Source: Chromohalobacter sp. 11-W
Lineage (GTDB): Bacteria; Pseudomonadota; Gammaproteobacteria; Pseudomonadales; Halomonadaceae
DNA length: 64,000 nt
Assembly (NCBI RefSeq): GCF_029889905.1
Contig: NZ_JARANZ010000001.1
Span: 543,582-607,581 of the forward strand
Direction of reading: 5' to 3'
Part shown: in pieces, positions 54,706 to 62,886 of the stretch
How positions within the stretch are numbered: the stretch's first letter is position 1
Layout of the letters: every line of letters starts with the position of its first letter
Position numbers and translations under genes: made by a program
Notes under the pieces: model-generated
Databases searched by the model: none
Told to the model about the DNA's origin: nothing
The model's input: the letters and a program-made list of their open reading frames with translations, nothing else

Positions 54706-54734
54706 CAAGTAGCAAGTAGCAAGTAGCAAGTAGC
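54700..54734. repeat. Five tandem copies of AAGTAGC
   Basis: A perfect 7-bp unit is repeated five times. The first copy encodes the last Lys and the TAG stop of pdxB; the rest is 3' untranslated. Copy number can be expected to vary by slippage without changing the protein. Confidence 0.95.
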
Positions 54735-54760
54735 GTGGCATCATGCGGCGTGCCGAGACG

Positions 54761-54807
54761 AAAACACCCACCGACCTGTTGATGAATTCAGGGCCGGTGG
54801 GTGTTTT
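54761..54807. terminator. Bidirectional terminator between pdxB and htpX
   Basis: A 13-bp stem (54761-54773 with 54795-54807, AAAACACCCACCG and its complement) has a 21-base loop, and A and T runs at the base serve both convergent genes. Confidence 0.88.
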
Positions 54808-54830
54808 GCGTTACGCGCTATGTGCCGCGG

Positions 54831-55733
54831 TTATTCGCGGTAGGCGCTTTCCTTGAGGGCGCGAATGCGGTCATCCAGCGGCGGGTGGCTGGAAAACAGG
54901 CGCTCCATGAGTTTGCGTGTCTGGCCGGAGGTGATGGCGAAGGCTGTCAGCGTATCCGGCATCTGGTCCTTCATCTGCGTTTCGGCCTTGAGACGCCCCA
55001 GGGCGTTGATCATCGCACCGCTCCCGGCGAGCTTGGCACCGGCGGCGTCGGCGCGGTATTCGCGGAAGCGCGAGAACCAGGCGACGACAATCGAGGCCAC
55101 CAGGCCGAAGACGATCTCGGCAACGATGACTACCGCCATGTAACCGAAGAAGCCCAGGCCGCCGCCATCATCGTCGCGGCGCAGGAAGCTATCCACCAGT
55201 TGTGCGACGATGCGCGCGAAGAACATCACGAAGGTGTTGAGCACGCCCTGAATGAGCGCCAGCGTCACCATGTCGCCATTGGCAACGTGGCCGATCTCGT
55301 GCGCCAGCACTGCGCGCGTTTCCTCGGGGCGCATGCGCTCGAGCAGCCCGGCGGAAACGGCGACCAAGGCATCGTTCTTGTTCCAGCCCGTGGCGAACGC
55401 ATTGGACTGCTGCGCGGGAAAGATCGCCACCTCGGGCATCTTGATGCCCGCATCGCGGGCCAGCTCGCCGACGGTGTCGAGTAGCCATTGTTCGGTGGCA
55501 TTACTGGGCTGCTCGATCACCTTGGCCCTGGTACTCCTCTTCGCCATCCATTTGGAAATGAACAGCGATACCAACGACCCGGCCATGCCGATCACGAAAC
55601 AGAAGATCAACAGGCTGTTCATGTTGAGCCCGTTGGCGTTGAGGTAGGGCTCCACCCCGAGTATTCGCAGGGTGATGCTGGCCACGATCACCACGGCCAG
55701 GTTGGTCGCGAGAAACAGCAGGATTCGCATCAT
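54831..55733 (-). CDS. htpX: Membrane zinc protease HtpX
   Basis: Inner-membrane M48 metalloprotease that removes damaged membrane proteins. Two N-terminal helices (about 4-22 and 36-56) are followed by the zinc motif [14 protein letters not shown] (about residue 143), two more hydrophobic segments, and the third-ligand region [13 protein letters not shown]. The C-terminus ends [16 protein letters not shown] as in E. coli HtpX. 300 residues. AGGG precedes the ATG pair. A sigma-32-like promoter lies about 60 bp upstream, in keeping with its heat-shock role. Confidence 0.95.
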   Translation of the reverse strand: MMRILLFLATNLAVVIVASITLRILGVEPYLNANGLNMNSLLIFCFVIGMAGSLVSLFISKWMAKRSTRAKVIEQPSNATEQWLLDTVGELARDAGIKMPEVAIFPAQQSNAFATGWNKNDALVAVSAGLLERMRPEETRAVLAHEIGHVANGDMVTLALIQGVLNTFVMFFARIVAQLVDSFLRRDDDGGGLGFFGYMAVVIVAEIVFGLVASIVVAWFSRFREYRADAAGAKLAGSGAMINALGRLKAETQMKDQMPDTLTAFAITSGQTRKLMERLFSSHPPLDDRIRALKESAYRE

Positions 55734-55791
55734 CGATGAGTTCCCTCAGTCAGTGAGACAGCAATGGTCATGTCGATTCTTGTTGGGCATT

Positions 55792-55820
55792 AGATACGGC
55801 GTCTTGCCCTGGGTTTCAAG
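55792..55820 (-). promoter_or_regulatory. Sigma-32 (heat-shock) promoter candidate for htpX
   Basis: On the minus strand: CTTGAAA (55820-55814), 14 bases, CCGTATCT (55799-55792), against the consensus CTTGAAA-N13..15-CCCCATNT. The -35 is perfect and the -10 matches at most defined positions. The start at 55733 lies about 60 bases downstream. Confidence 0.7.
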
Positions 55821-55890
55821 ACAAATATCGATAATCGTTGAAAGTTCGATGATTCTCACCCGAGCCGGCATGGCTCGGGCGAGAAGCGGG

Positions 55891-57123
55891 TCATTGGCGG
55901 TAGCGTGTCAGGAAGTTGGCGAAGCGGTCGAGGGCGTCGTCGAGCTGGTCGGCCCAGGGCAGGGTGACGATGCGCACATGATCGGGCGCCGGCCAGTTGA
56001 AAGCCGTGCCCTGGACCAGCAGGATCTTTTCCTGCAAGAGCAAGTCGAGCACCAACTTCTGATCGTCCTGAATGTTGAAGACCTCGGGGTCGAGACGCGG
56101 AAAGGCGTACAGCGCCCCCTTGGGCTTGACGCAACTGACGCCGGGAATGGCGTTGAGCTTGTCATAGGTAATGTCGCGTTGGGCGAGCAGACGCCCACCG
56201 GGCAGCACCAGGTCGTTGATCGACTGATAGCCACCGAGCGCTGTCTGGATGGCGTGTTGCGCGGGCACGTTGGCGCACAGCCGCATCGAGGCCAGCATGT
56301 TGAGCCCCTGAATGAAGTCGTCGGCGCGCTGCTTGCCGCGATTCCCGGAGAGAATCATCCAGCCGCTGCGAAACCCGGCGCAGCGATAGCTCTTGGACAG
56401 TCCATTGAGCGTCACCACGAGCTGGTCGTCGTCGGCCAGTGCGCCGGTGGAAACATGCTCGGCCTCGTCGTAGAGGATCTTGTCGTAGATCTCGTCGGAG
56501 AACACCACCAGGCCGTGGCGTCGCGCGATCGCCAGCAGTTCCTTGACCACTTCCGGCGGATAGACCGCGCCGGTGGGGTTGTTGGGATTGATGATGACGA
56601 TGGCCTTGGTGCGAGCGGTGATCTTGTCGCGCACATCGTTCAAGTCCGGCGCCCAGTCGGCCTGTTCATCGCACAGATAATGCACCGGTCGCCCGCCGGA
56701 GAGGTTGGCCGATGCCGTCCACAGTGGATAGTCGGGCGCGGGAATCAGCACCTCGTCGCCGTCGTCGAGCAGCGCCTGCATGGCGATGGCGATCAACTCG
56801 GAGACGCCGTTACCGACGAATACATCTTCGACGCTGACATCGGGAATGTTCTTGCGCTGGCATTCCTGCATGATCGCCTTGCGCGCCGAATAAAGCCCCT
56901 TGGAATCGCAGTAGCCCTGGGCCGTCGGCAGGTTGCGCATCACATCCTGAAGTATTTCTTCAGGGGCTTCGAAACCGAAGGATGCGGGGTTGCCGATGTT
57001 GAGCTTGAGGATGCGCTGACCTTCGTCTTCGAGCCGCTTGGCGTGGTCGAGTACCGGGCCGCGAATGTCGTAACAGACGTTATCGAGCTTGTGCGATTTC
57101 CGAATGGGCGTGTCGGTATCCAT
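55891..57123 (-). CDS. alaA: Glutamate-pyruvate aminotransferase AlaA
   Basis: PLP enzyme forming alanine from pyruvate. Class I aminotransferase landmarks: LKLNIGNPASFGFEAPEEI, VSVEDVFVGNGVSELI, IINPNNPTGAVYP, SDEIYDKILYD and the PLP Lys in TLNGLSKSYRCAGFRSGW. KSHKLDNVCYDIRGPVLDHAKRLE at the N-terminus is the AlaA hallmark. About 410 residues. The ATG at 57123 has GGAAG upstream; the frame runs further without a ribosome site. A GC hairpin (55859-55879) beyond the stop may be its terminator. Confidence 0.94.
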   Translation of the reverse strand: MDTDTPIRKSHKLDNVCYDIRGPVLDHAKRLEDEGQRILKLNIGNPASFGFEAPEEILQDVMRNLPTAQGYCDSKGLYSARKAIMQECQRKNIPDVSVEDVFVGNGVSELIAIAMQALLDDGDEVLIPAPDYPLWTASANLSGGRPVHYLCDEQADWAPDLNDVRDKITARTKAIVIINPNNPTGAVYPPEVVKELLAIARRHGLVVFSDEIYDKILYDEAEHVSTGALADDDQLVVTLNGLSKSYRCAGFRSGWMILSGNRGKQRADDFIQGLNMLASMRLCANVPAQHAIQTALGGYQSINDLVLPGGRLLAQRDITYDKLNAIPGVSCVKPKGALYAFPRLDPEVFNIQDDQKLVLDLLLQEKILLVQGTAFNWPAPDHVRIVTLPWADQLDDALDRFANFLTRYRQ

Positions 57124-57284
57124 GAGGCTTCCGTTTGCTGCGCAGCCGGTGGGGTGGAGGCGGTGTTTCCGTACCGTTCGGGGCGGGCTGCCGCGCCGCT
57201 TCCTAGCATACCGTGGCGCGCGGGCCACGCAAATGGCCCGCACCGGAATAGGCGATTGAACTAGAAGGGTAAAAACCTGGCTGT

Positions 57285-58241
57285 TTAGGCCGGGGAGGGT
57301 GACTCGTCCAGTGAGGGATCGTTTTCCTCGGGTGCAGGAATATCGTCCGGTGTCTCTAGCGTCAAACGCCCGAGCTTGCCGTCGCGCAGCTCGTGCAGCA
57401 GCACTTCGGCACCGCGGTGCATGTCGACGACGCCGCCGGCGCGCAAGCCGCCCCGCTTGCCGGCGATGGCCTCGACGATGGCCTGGCCATCGAAGCCGGC
57501 CAGCGCTAGCAGGTCGCGATGCGGCGGGCCATCGGCCTCGACGCTGTCGGCATCCGGATTGGGCGTGTAGGCAGGCAACGTTTTTAGCTTGTAACGCGCC
57601 TTGAGAGCATCCGGGTAGCGCTTGGCCAGCTCGGCGGCGGCGACGATGGCGACATCGCTATATTCCATCGCGGTATCGCGGATCGCGCCGCTAGCCGCCA
57701 GGCGATAGGCGCTGGCCTGATCCTCGATCTTCGGCCATAGCACGCCGGGGGTGTCGATCAGCGCGACGCGACCATCAAGGCGTATCTTCTGCTGACGCTT
57801 GGTGACCGCCGGTTCGTTGCCGGTCTTGGCGAGCTTCTTGCCGGCCAGGCCGTTGATCAGCGTCGACTTGCCGACATTGGGAATGCCCATCACCATCACG
57901 CGCACATCGCGGTCGGCGCGCACATGGCCAGCGAGTTCGTGGCACAGCGCGGGGATGCGCTTCAACTCACGCGATTGGGTAGTAGTCACCGCCAGAGCGC
58001 GGATGTCGGGCTGGGCGTTGAAGTGTTCCACCCAGCGCTCGGTCTGCTCGGGGTCGGCGAGATCGGCGCGCGAGAGCACCTTGAGCACCGGTTTGTGCTC
58101 GGTCAACTCGGCCAGCATGGGATTGGCGCTGGAGTAGGGCAGGCGGGCATCGAGAACTTCGAGTACCACATCGATTTCCGGTAGCGCCTCCGTTATCTGA
58201 CGGCGGGCTTTGTGCATGTGTCCGGGATACCAACCCAGCAT
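57285..58241 (-). CDS. ylqF: Ribosome biogenesis GTPase YlqF/RbgA family
   Basis: Circularly permuted GTPase acting in late 50S assembly. Opening WYPGHMHKARRQITEALPEIDVVLEVLDARLPYSSANP is characteristic. The G motifs occur in permuted order: G4-like SRADLAD, G1 MGIPNVGKSTLINGL, then G3 DTPGVLWP. A C-terminal helical domain follows (LLALAGFDGQAIVEAIAGKRGGLRAGG). The G4 motif reads SRADLAD instead of NKxD, which may relax guanine specificity. 318 residues with an acidic, Pro-rich tail. Transcribed in the same direction as alaA. Confidence 0.9.
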   Translation of the reverse strand: MLGWYPGHMHKARRQITEALPEIDVVLEVLDARLPYSSANPMLAELTEHKPVLKVLSRADLADPEQTERWVEHFNAQPDIRALAVTTTQSRELKRIPALCHELAGHVRADRDVRVMVMGIPNVGKSTLINGLAGKKLAKTGNEPAVTKRQQKIRLDGRVALIDTPGVLWPKIEDQASAYRLAASGAIRDTAMEYSDVAIVAAAELAKRYPDALKARYKLKTLPAYTPNPDADSVEADGPPHRDLLALAGFDGQAIVEAIAGKRGGLRAGGVVDMHRGAEVLLHELRDGKLGRLTLETPDDIPAPEENDPSLDESPSPA

Positions 58242-58368
58242 CGTCTTTACTCCAGCTCGAACAAACGGCCGCCCATGGTAGCAGAGCGAAGACCCTTAGC
58301 AGAGCGGCGGCCGTGACGAATCTATTTGTAGATGAACGACTCCCTAAATGAAGGACTCTACAGATGAA

Positions 58369-58770
58369 TTACTCGCCGGGGTGAAAGTCGAGCGATACCG
58401 AGTTGATGCAATAACGCTGCCCGGTGGTCTCCTGCGGGCCGTCGGGGAAGACATGCCCCAGATGTGCGTCGCAGCGCCGGCACGTAACCTCGACACGGCG
58501 CATGCCGTGGGTCGTATCCAGGTGTTCCTGGACGCCGGCATCCGCGAGCGGGCGGTCGAAACTCGGCCAGCCACATCCGGAATCGAATTTATGCTCGTTT
58601 TCGAAGAGCGGTGCGCCGCAACAGATGCAGTGATAAATGCCTTGTTCGGAGGAGACCTGATGATCGCCGGTGAAAGGGCGTTCGGTGCCTTTCTCGCGCG
58701 TCACGCGATACTGCTCGGGCGTTAACTGCTGCCGCCATTCTTGCTCGCTTTTGTGCGTTTTGTCGCTCAT
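58369..58770 (-). CDS. msrB: Peptide methionine-R-sulfoxide reductase MsrB
   Basis: Reduces methionine-R-sulfoxide; partner in function to MsrA at 656-1258. [22 protein letters not shown], the CxxC zinc sites (CICCGAPLF and [12 protein letters not shown]), [10 protein letters not shown] and the catalytic Cys in [12 protein letters not shown] are all present. 133 residues, cytosolic because no signal peptide is visible. GGAGG lies upstream of the ATG. Single gene, divergent from the tRNA array. Confidence 0.95.
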   Translation of the reverse strand: MSDKTHKSEQEWRQQLTPEQYRVTREKGTERPFTGDHQVSSEQGIYHCICCGAPLFENEHKFDSGCGWPSFDRPLADAGVQEHLDTTHGMRRVEVTCRRCDAHLGHVFPDGPQETTGQRYCINSVSLDFHPGE

Positions 58771-58930
58771 TGCTGCCTCCTACGTTGCGGATACTGTGAT
58801 GCGCCATGCCGATGCCGAGAGCCCTTGTAACGCATGAGGGATGTCACGGCGTTTACTAGCAGTGGGCGCCACTTGGTCCACAATATGGGGGCATGGCAAC
58901 GGCAAGAAAAGGGTGTTCAGACAGAGGGTT

Positions 58931-58959
58931 GACACCCGCGGGGGTGCCCAGTAATATAC
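58931..58959 (+). promoter_or_regulatory. Stable-RNA promoter of the Glu/Gly tRNA array
   Basis: TTGACA (58931-58936), exactly 17 bases, TAATAT (58954-58959), followed by a GC-rich discriminator (ACGCCGC) of the type linked with stringent control. The first tRNA starts 31 bases downstream. Confidence 0.88.
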
Positions 58960-58989
58960 GCCGCACCTCGACGAGGCGAGTGATGACAC

Positions 58990-59065
58990 GTCCCATTCGT
59001 CTAGTGGCCTAGGACACTGCCCTTTCACGGCAGTAACAGGGGTTCGAACCCCCTATGGGACGCCA
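58990..59065 (+). tRNA. tRNA-Glu (TTC), copy 1
   Basis: Acceptor stem GTCCCAT/ATGGGAC, anticodon stem CTGCC/GGCAG with loop CTTTCAC (anticodon TTC), T-loop TTCGAAC, encoded CCA at 59063-59065. It differs from copies 2 and 3 in the D-loop and T-loop. Confidence 0.97.
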
Positions 59066-59088
59066 ACTCACCTCGTGTGGCTGGAAAT

Positions 59089-59163
59089 GCGGGAATAGCT
59101 CAGCGGTAGAGCATCGCCTTGCCAAGGCGAGGGTCGGGAGTTCGAATCTCCTTTCCCGCTCCA
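59089..59163 (+). tRNA. tRNA-Gly (GCC), copy 1
   Basis: Acceptor GCGGGAA/TTCCCGC, anticodon stem TCGCC/GGCGA with loop TTGCCAA (anticodon GCC), T-loop TTCGAAT, CCA encoded at 59161-59163. Confidence 0.97.
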
Positions 59164-59190
59164 AATTTGGTAGTATTGGATAGGCAATAT

Positions 59191-59238
59191 GGGTCGGGAG
59201 CTGGAACGCCAGTCCGATCGATCTCCTTTCCCGCTCCA
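59191..59238 (+). pseudogene. Remnant 3' half of tRNA-Gly with altered T-loop
   Basis: GGGTCGGGAG (59191-59200) and CTCCTTTCCCGCTCCA (59223-59238) are identical to the variable-arm/T-stem and 3' acceptor plus CCA of the flanking tRNA-Gly genes. The 7-base T-loop is replaced by 22 unrelated bases (59201-59222), and the 5' half is absent. It lies between tRNA-Gly copy 1 and tRNA-Glu copy 2. Confidence 0.85.
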
Positions 59239-59244
59239 AAATGC

Positions 59245-59320
59245 GTCCCATTCGTCTAGCGGTCTAGGACACTGCCCTTTCACGGCAGTAACAGGGGTTC
59301 AAACCCCCTATGGGACGCCA
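59245..59320 (+). tRNA. tRNA-Glu (TTC), copy 2
   Basis: Same acceptor and anticodon arms as copy 1; D-loop AGCGGTCTAGG and T-loop TTCAAAC. CCA is encoded at 59318-59320. Confidence 0.97.
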
Positions 59321-59357
59321 CTTCCAGCTTGTGGTCGTAGTACCAGTGTTTTGTGAT

Positions 59358-59432
59358 GCGGGAATAGCTCAGCGGTAGAGCATCGCCTTGCCAAGGCGAG
59401 GGTCGGGAGTTCGAATCTCCTTTCCCGCTCCA
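59358..59432 (+). tRNA. tRNA-Gly (GCC), copy 2
   Basis: Identical in sequence to copy 1 as far as I can see, with CCA at 59430-59432. Confidence 0.97.
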
Positions 59433-59460
59433 ACCAAAACACCTCCCCCTATCTCGATAC

Positions 59461-59536
59461 GTCCCATTCGTCTAGTGGTCTAGGACACTGCCCTTTCACG
59501 GCAGTAACAGGGGTTCAAACCCCCTATGGGACGCCA
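59461..59536 (+). tRNA. tRNA-Glu (TTC), copy 3
   Basis: D-loop AGTGGTCTAGG, T-loop TTCAAAC, anticodon TTC, CCA at 59534-59536. Last gene of the array. I see no clear terminator before the ABC transporter gene, whose start is 127 bp downstream. Confidence 0.97.
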
Positions 59537-59663
59537 CTTCGTTTGCTTATAATATGCCTTGCCATTTAGTGCGGCGTTCGAGACATTGATTTTTCTCGAT
59601 TTGCCCGCATTGTCTGCTGTCTTTGCAAGGTTTCTTTCGAATATCAAGAATTGGGTGCGCCAG

Positions 59664-60626
59664 ATGGCAGAACCAGCACTGTCCATCCGCGGGCTGACCA
59701 AGGTCTACGGTAATGGTTTCCATGCCCTCAAGGGCATCGATCTCGACGTCGCTGAAGGCGACTTTTTTGCGTTGCTCGGCCCCAACGGGGCGGGCAAGTC
59801 CACCACGCTAGGGGTCGTATCATCCCTGGTACAGAAGACCGGTGGCAGCGTGAGCGTGTTCGGTATCGACATCGATCGCGACTTCGCCAAGGCCAAGTAC
59901 CATCTCGGCGTGGTGCCGCAGGAATTCAACTTCAATCAGTTCGAGAAGGTCGAGGACATCGTCCTGACCCAGGCGGGCTACTATGGCATGCCGATGCGCG
60001 AGGCCAAGCCCCGCGCCGAGCAATTGCTGCGCGATCTCGGCCTGTGGGACAAGCGCAAGGGCAGTGCCCGGATGCTGTCGGGGGGCATGAAGCGCCGCCT
60101 GATGATTGCGCGCGCGTTGATTCACCGCCCGCGGCTTTTAATTCTCGATGAGCCGACGGCCGGGGTGGATATCGAGCTGCGCCGCAGCATGTGGGAATTC
60201 ATGAAGCGCATCAATCGTGAAGGCACCACCATCATCCTCACCACGCATTATCTGGAAGAGGCCGAGAGCCTGTGCCGTAACATCGCCATCATCAATCATG
60301 GCGATATCGTCCAGAATACCAGCGTGCGAGACCTGCTGGCCCAGCTCAATACCGAGACCTTCCTGCTCGATCTGGCGCATCCGGTTGAAGCCGCGCCGAC
60401 GCTTGAAGGCTTCAGCGTGGAACGTGTCGATGCCACGCAACTGGCGCTTTCCGTCGAGCGCGGGCAGCGGCTCAACGATGCCTTCTCGCAACTCTCCGCG
60501 CAGGGTTTCGAAATCGTCTCGATGCGCAACCGTGCCAACCGTCTGGAGGAGATGTTCGTGTCGATGGTCGAACACGCCAACGCCGAAAGCGGCCGATCCA
60601 CCGACAAGGTGGAGGTGCGCTCATGA
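59664..60626 (+). CDS. yadG: ABC-2 type exporter, ATP-binding subunit (YadG-like)
   Basis: Cytosolic ATPase of an ABC-2 export system, about 320 residues. Walker A is LLGPNGAGKSTTL, Q-loop GVVPQEFNFNQF, signature MLSGGMKRRLMIARALIHRP, Walker B LLILDEPTAGVD and H-loop LTTHYLEEAE. The order and wording fit the E. coli YadG subgroup. I start at 59664 (MAEPALSIRGL), where the domain begins; the frame extends upstream to 59559 with an unlikely hydrophobic leader. The stop overlaps the permease gene (ATGA). Substrate unknown. Confidence 0.92.
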   Translation: MAEPALSIRGLTKVYGNGFHALKGIDLDVAEGDFFALLGPNGAGKSTTLGVVSSLVQKTGGSVSVFGIDIDRDFAKAKYHLGVVPQEFNFNQFEKVEDIVLTQAGYYGMPMREAKPRAEQLLRDLGLWDKRKGSARMLSGGMKRRLMIARALIHRPRLLILDEPTAGVDIELRRSMWEFMKRINREGTTIILTTHYLEEAESLCRNIAIINHGDIVQNTSVRDLLAQLNTETFLLDLAHPVEAAPTLEGFSVERVDATQLALSVERGQRLNDAFSQLSAQGFEIVSMRNRANRLEEMFVSMVEHANAESGRSTDKVEVRS

Positions 60627-61396
60627 ATGCCTGGCAGACCTGGATCGCCCTGTGGACGCTGGTGACCAAGGAAGTGCGCCGCTACATGCGTATCTGGCCG
60701 CAGACGCTGCTGCCGCCGTCGATCACCATGACCATGTATTTCATCATTTTCGGCAACCTGATCGGCTCGCGCATCGGGCCCATGGACGATATTCCCTACA
60801 TTGATTACATCGTCCCCGGCCTGATCATGATGGCGGTGATCACCAACAGCTATTCCAACGTGGCCTCGAGCTTCTTCTCCAACAAGTTTCAGCGCAGCGT
60901 CGAGGAGATGATGGTCTCGCCGATGCCCAACTGGGTGATCCTCGCCGGTTTCGTGGTCGGCGGGGCATCGCGCGGCTTGGCCGTGGGCTTGATCGTCACC
61001 GTGGTGTCGATGTTCTTCACCGATCTTTCGATTCATCATCCCTTAGTGACTATTGCCGTCGTGATCATGACGGCGTTGCTGTTCTCCATCGGCGGCTTCA
61101 TCAACGCGCTGGTAGCGAACAAGTTCGATGATATCTCGATCGTGCCGATCTTCGTGCTGACGCCGCTGACGTATCTGGGCGGGGTGTTCTATTCGATCCA
61201 CATGTTGCCGAATTTCTGGCAAGGCGTGTCGATGATCAACCCCATTCTGTACATGGTGAACGCCTTCCGTTACGGCATCCTCGGCGTCTCGGACATTCCG
61301 GTCGGCGGGGCGCTGGTGGCCATTGCCGTATTCATCGTGGTGTTCTTCATGGCGGGTCTGTGGATGCTCGAGCGTGGCAAGGGGATTCGTAGCTGA
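60623..61396 (+). CDS. yadH: ABC-2 type exporter, permease subunit (YadH-like)
   Basis: 257 residues with six hydrophobic helices. The ABC-2 permease pattern is clear: TLVTKEVRRYMRIWPQTLLPPSITMTMYFIIFGNLIG, YIDYIVPGLIMMAVITNSYSNVASSFFSNKFQRSVEEMMVSPMPN, and FVLTPLTYLGGVFYSIHMLP near the C-terminus. Partner of the preceding ATPase (4-bp overlap). Two copies of each presumably form the exporter in the inner membrane. QueF starts two bases after its stop, so these three genes may be one transcript. Confidence 0.92.
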   Translation: MNAWQTWIALWTLVTKEVRRYMRIWPQTLLPPSITMTMYFIIFGNLIGSRIGPMDDIPYIDYIVPGLIMMAVITNSYSNVASSFFSNKFQRSVEEMMVSPMPNWVILAGFVVGGASRGLAVGLIVTVVSMFFTDLSIHHPLVTIAVVIMTALLFSIGGFINALVANKFDDISIVPIFVLTPLTYLGGVFYSIHMLPNFWQGVSMINPILYMVNAFRYGILGVSDIPVGGALVAIAVFIVVFFMAGLWMLERGKGIRS

Positions 61397-61397
61397 C

Positions 61398-62231
61398 ATG
61401 AATGAACGCGCCGATACTCTCGAGCATGCACCGCTAGGGCGCGAGTCCGCGTATCCCGAACACTACGATGCCAGCCTGCTGTTTCCCATTCCCCGGCAGG
61501 CCAATCGCGCGCCGCTGGGGCTCGACGATGCCGCGTTGCCTTTCGTCGGCGAGGACGAGTGGCACGCCTTCGAGCTTTCCTGGCTCGACGCGAAGGGCAA
61601 ACCGCACGTGGCCGTGGCGCGGTTTCGGTTGCCTGCCGATTCACCCTCGCTGATTGAGTCGAAATCCTGGAAGCTGTATCTCAACAGCTTCAATCAGACG
61701 CGCTTCGATGGCCGTGCGGCGGTGGCCGAAACGCTCGAGCGTGATCTGGCCCAGACGGCGGGCGCGCCGGTAACGGTAGAACTGTTCGGCGTCGAAGACG
61801 AGGCGCTGGCCCCGCGTGCGCTGCCCGGCGAGTGCCTGGATGACCTCGACGTGAGCATCGAGCACTACACGCCGACGCCTGAGCTGCTCGAAGTGGGCGA
61901 AGAGATCGTCGAAGAAACGCTGCACTCGCACCTGCTCAAGTCCAACTGCCCGGTGACCGGCCAGCCCGACTGGGGCAGCGTGCTGATTCGCTATCGCGGC
62001 CCCAAACTGGTGCGCGAGGCGCTGCTCAAGTACCTGATCTCCTATCGGCAGCATCAGGACTTTCACGAGCACTGCGTCGAGCATCTGTTCGTTGACCTCA
62101 TGGCGCGGGCCAGGCCGGAGCGACTGCTGGTCATGGCGCGCTACGTGCGGCGGGGCGGGCTGGATATCAGTCCCTGGCGGGGTACGCCCGGCGAGCGGCC
62201 GCCCACGCCACTGCGTCTCGCGCGCCAGTAA
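61398..62231 (+). CDS. queF: NADPH-dependent 7-cyano-7-deazaguanine reductase QueF
   Basis: Reduces preQ0 nitrile to preQ1 in queuosine synthesis. This is the long, two-domain form (277 residues). SKSWKLYLNSFNQTRF is in the N-terminal half; KSNCPVTGQPDWGSVLIRY carries the catalytic Cys and HEHCVEHLFVDLM the substrate-binding Glu region. The start at 61398 is near the permease stop. I saw no preQ1 riboswitch before it. Confidence 0.94.
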   Translation: MNERADTLEHAPLGRESAYPEHYDASLLFPIPRQANRAPLGLDDAALPFVGEDEWHAFELSWLDAKGKPHVAVARFRLPADSPSLIESKSWKLYLNSFNQTRFDGRAAVAETLERDLAQTAGAPVTVELFGVEDEALAPRALPGECLDDLDVSIEHYTPTPELLEVGEEIVEETLHSHLLKSNCPVTGQPDWGSVLIRYRGPKLVREALLKYLISYRQHQDFHEHCVEHLFVDLMARARPERLLVMARYVRRGGLDISPWRGTPGERPPTPLRLARQ

Positions 62232-62325
62232 GCAGGTTTTCGCGGAAGGCAAGCGTCAGCGCCATTGAACGCCCGCGCTGTCGACCGCACATCATTACCC
62301 TATTCAGACGGCCAAGGAGATGCTC

Positions 62326-62886
62326 ATGGATGCCATGACGTTACTGCACGAGCGCAGCTCGATGGGAAAACTGGCCGCGCCCGCCCCCGACCGCGATCAA
62401 CTGGACGCGCTGTATCGCGCCGCCTTGCGCGCGCCCGATCACGACGCCCTGACGCCATGGCGGTTCATCGAGTTCTCCGGGGAAGGGCTCGACCGGCTGG
62501 GCGAGCTTTACGCCAAGGCCGAGCAACGTCTCAATCCGCACATCGACGATGGCCATCTCGACGCCGCGCGCAAGAAGCCCAAGCGTGCGCCGATGATCAT
62601 CGCGGTGATCGCCAAGGTCACGCCCGATCATCCCAAGGTGCCGCGTATCGAACAGCTGCTTTCCGCCGGCTGCGCGGCGCATGGCATTCTGCTCGCGGCG
62701 CAGGCGCAAGGCCTGGGCGCCATGTGGCGCACTGGTCACTATGCCTTCGACCCCACCGTGCGTGAAGGCCTCGGCCTGGCCGATGACGACGAACTGGTCG
62801 GCTTTCTGTACCTCGGCCAGATGGGCGGGCGCCACAAGCCGTTGCCCGAGCGCGATCCCGAAGCGTTCGTCGAGCGCTGGTCGTGA
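62326..62886 (+). CDS. ydjA: Nitroreductase family protein YdjA-like
   Basis: FMN-dependent oxidoreductase of the compact YdjA type, about 186 residues. MDAMTLLHERSSMGKLAAPAPDRDQLDALYRAALRAPDHDALTPWRFI matches the YdjA N-terminus, and GCAAHGILLAAQAQGLGAMWRTGHYAFDP and VGFLYLGQMGG close the flavin site. AAGGAG at 62314-62319 is six bases before the ATG at 62326. It ends in GTGA overlap with the thioesterase gene. The natural substrate is unknown. Confidence 0.92.
   Translation: MDAMTLLHERSSMGKLAAPAPDRDQLDALYRAALRAPDHDALTPWRFIEFSGEGLDRLGELYAKAEQRLNPHIDDGHLDAARKKPKRAPMIIAVIAKVTPDHPKVPRIEQLLSAGCAAHGILLAAQAQGLGAMWRTGHYAFDPTVREGLGLADDDELVGFLYLGQMGGRHKPLPERDPEAFVERWS

Noticed and set aside
54700..54734. 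Heptamer array as CRISPR-like repeat
   Set aside because: Units are contiguous 7-mers with no spacers and no cas genes nearby; a simple tandem repeat.
59009..59701. Short open frames on the minus strand over the tRNA array
   Set aside because: They are translations of tRNA genes (repeated GLNPCYCRERAVS-like strings) and not proteins.
61380..61400. preQ1 riboswitch before queF
   Set aside because: Only two bases separate queF from the permease stop; no leader exists for an aptamer.
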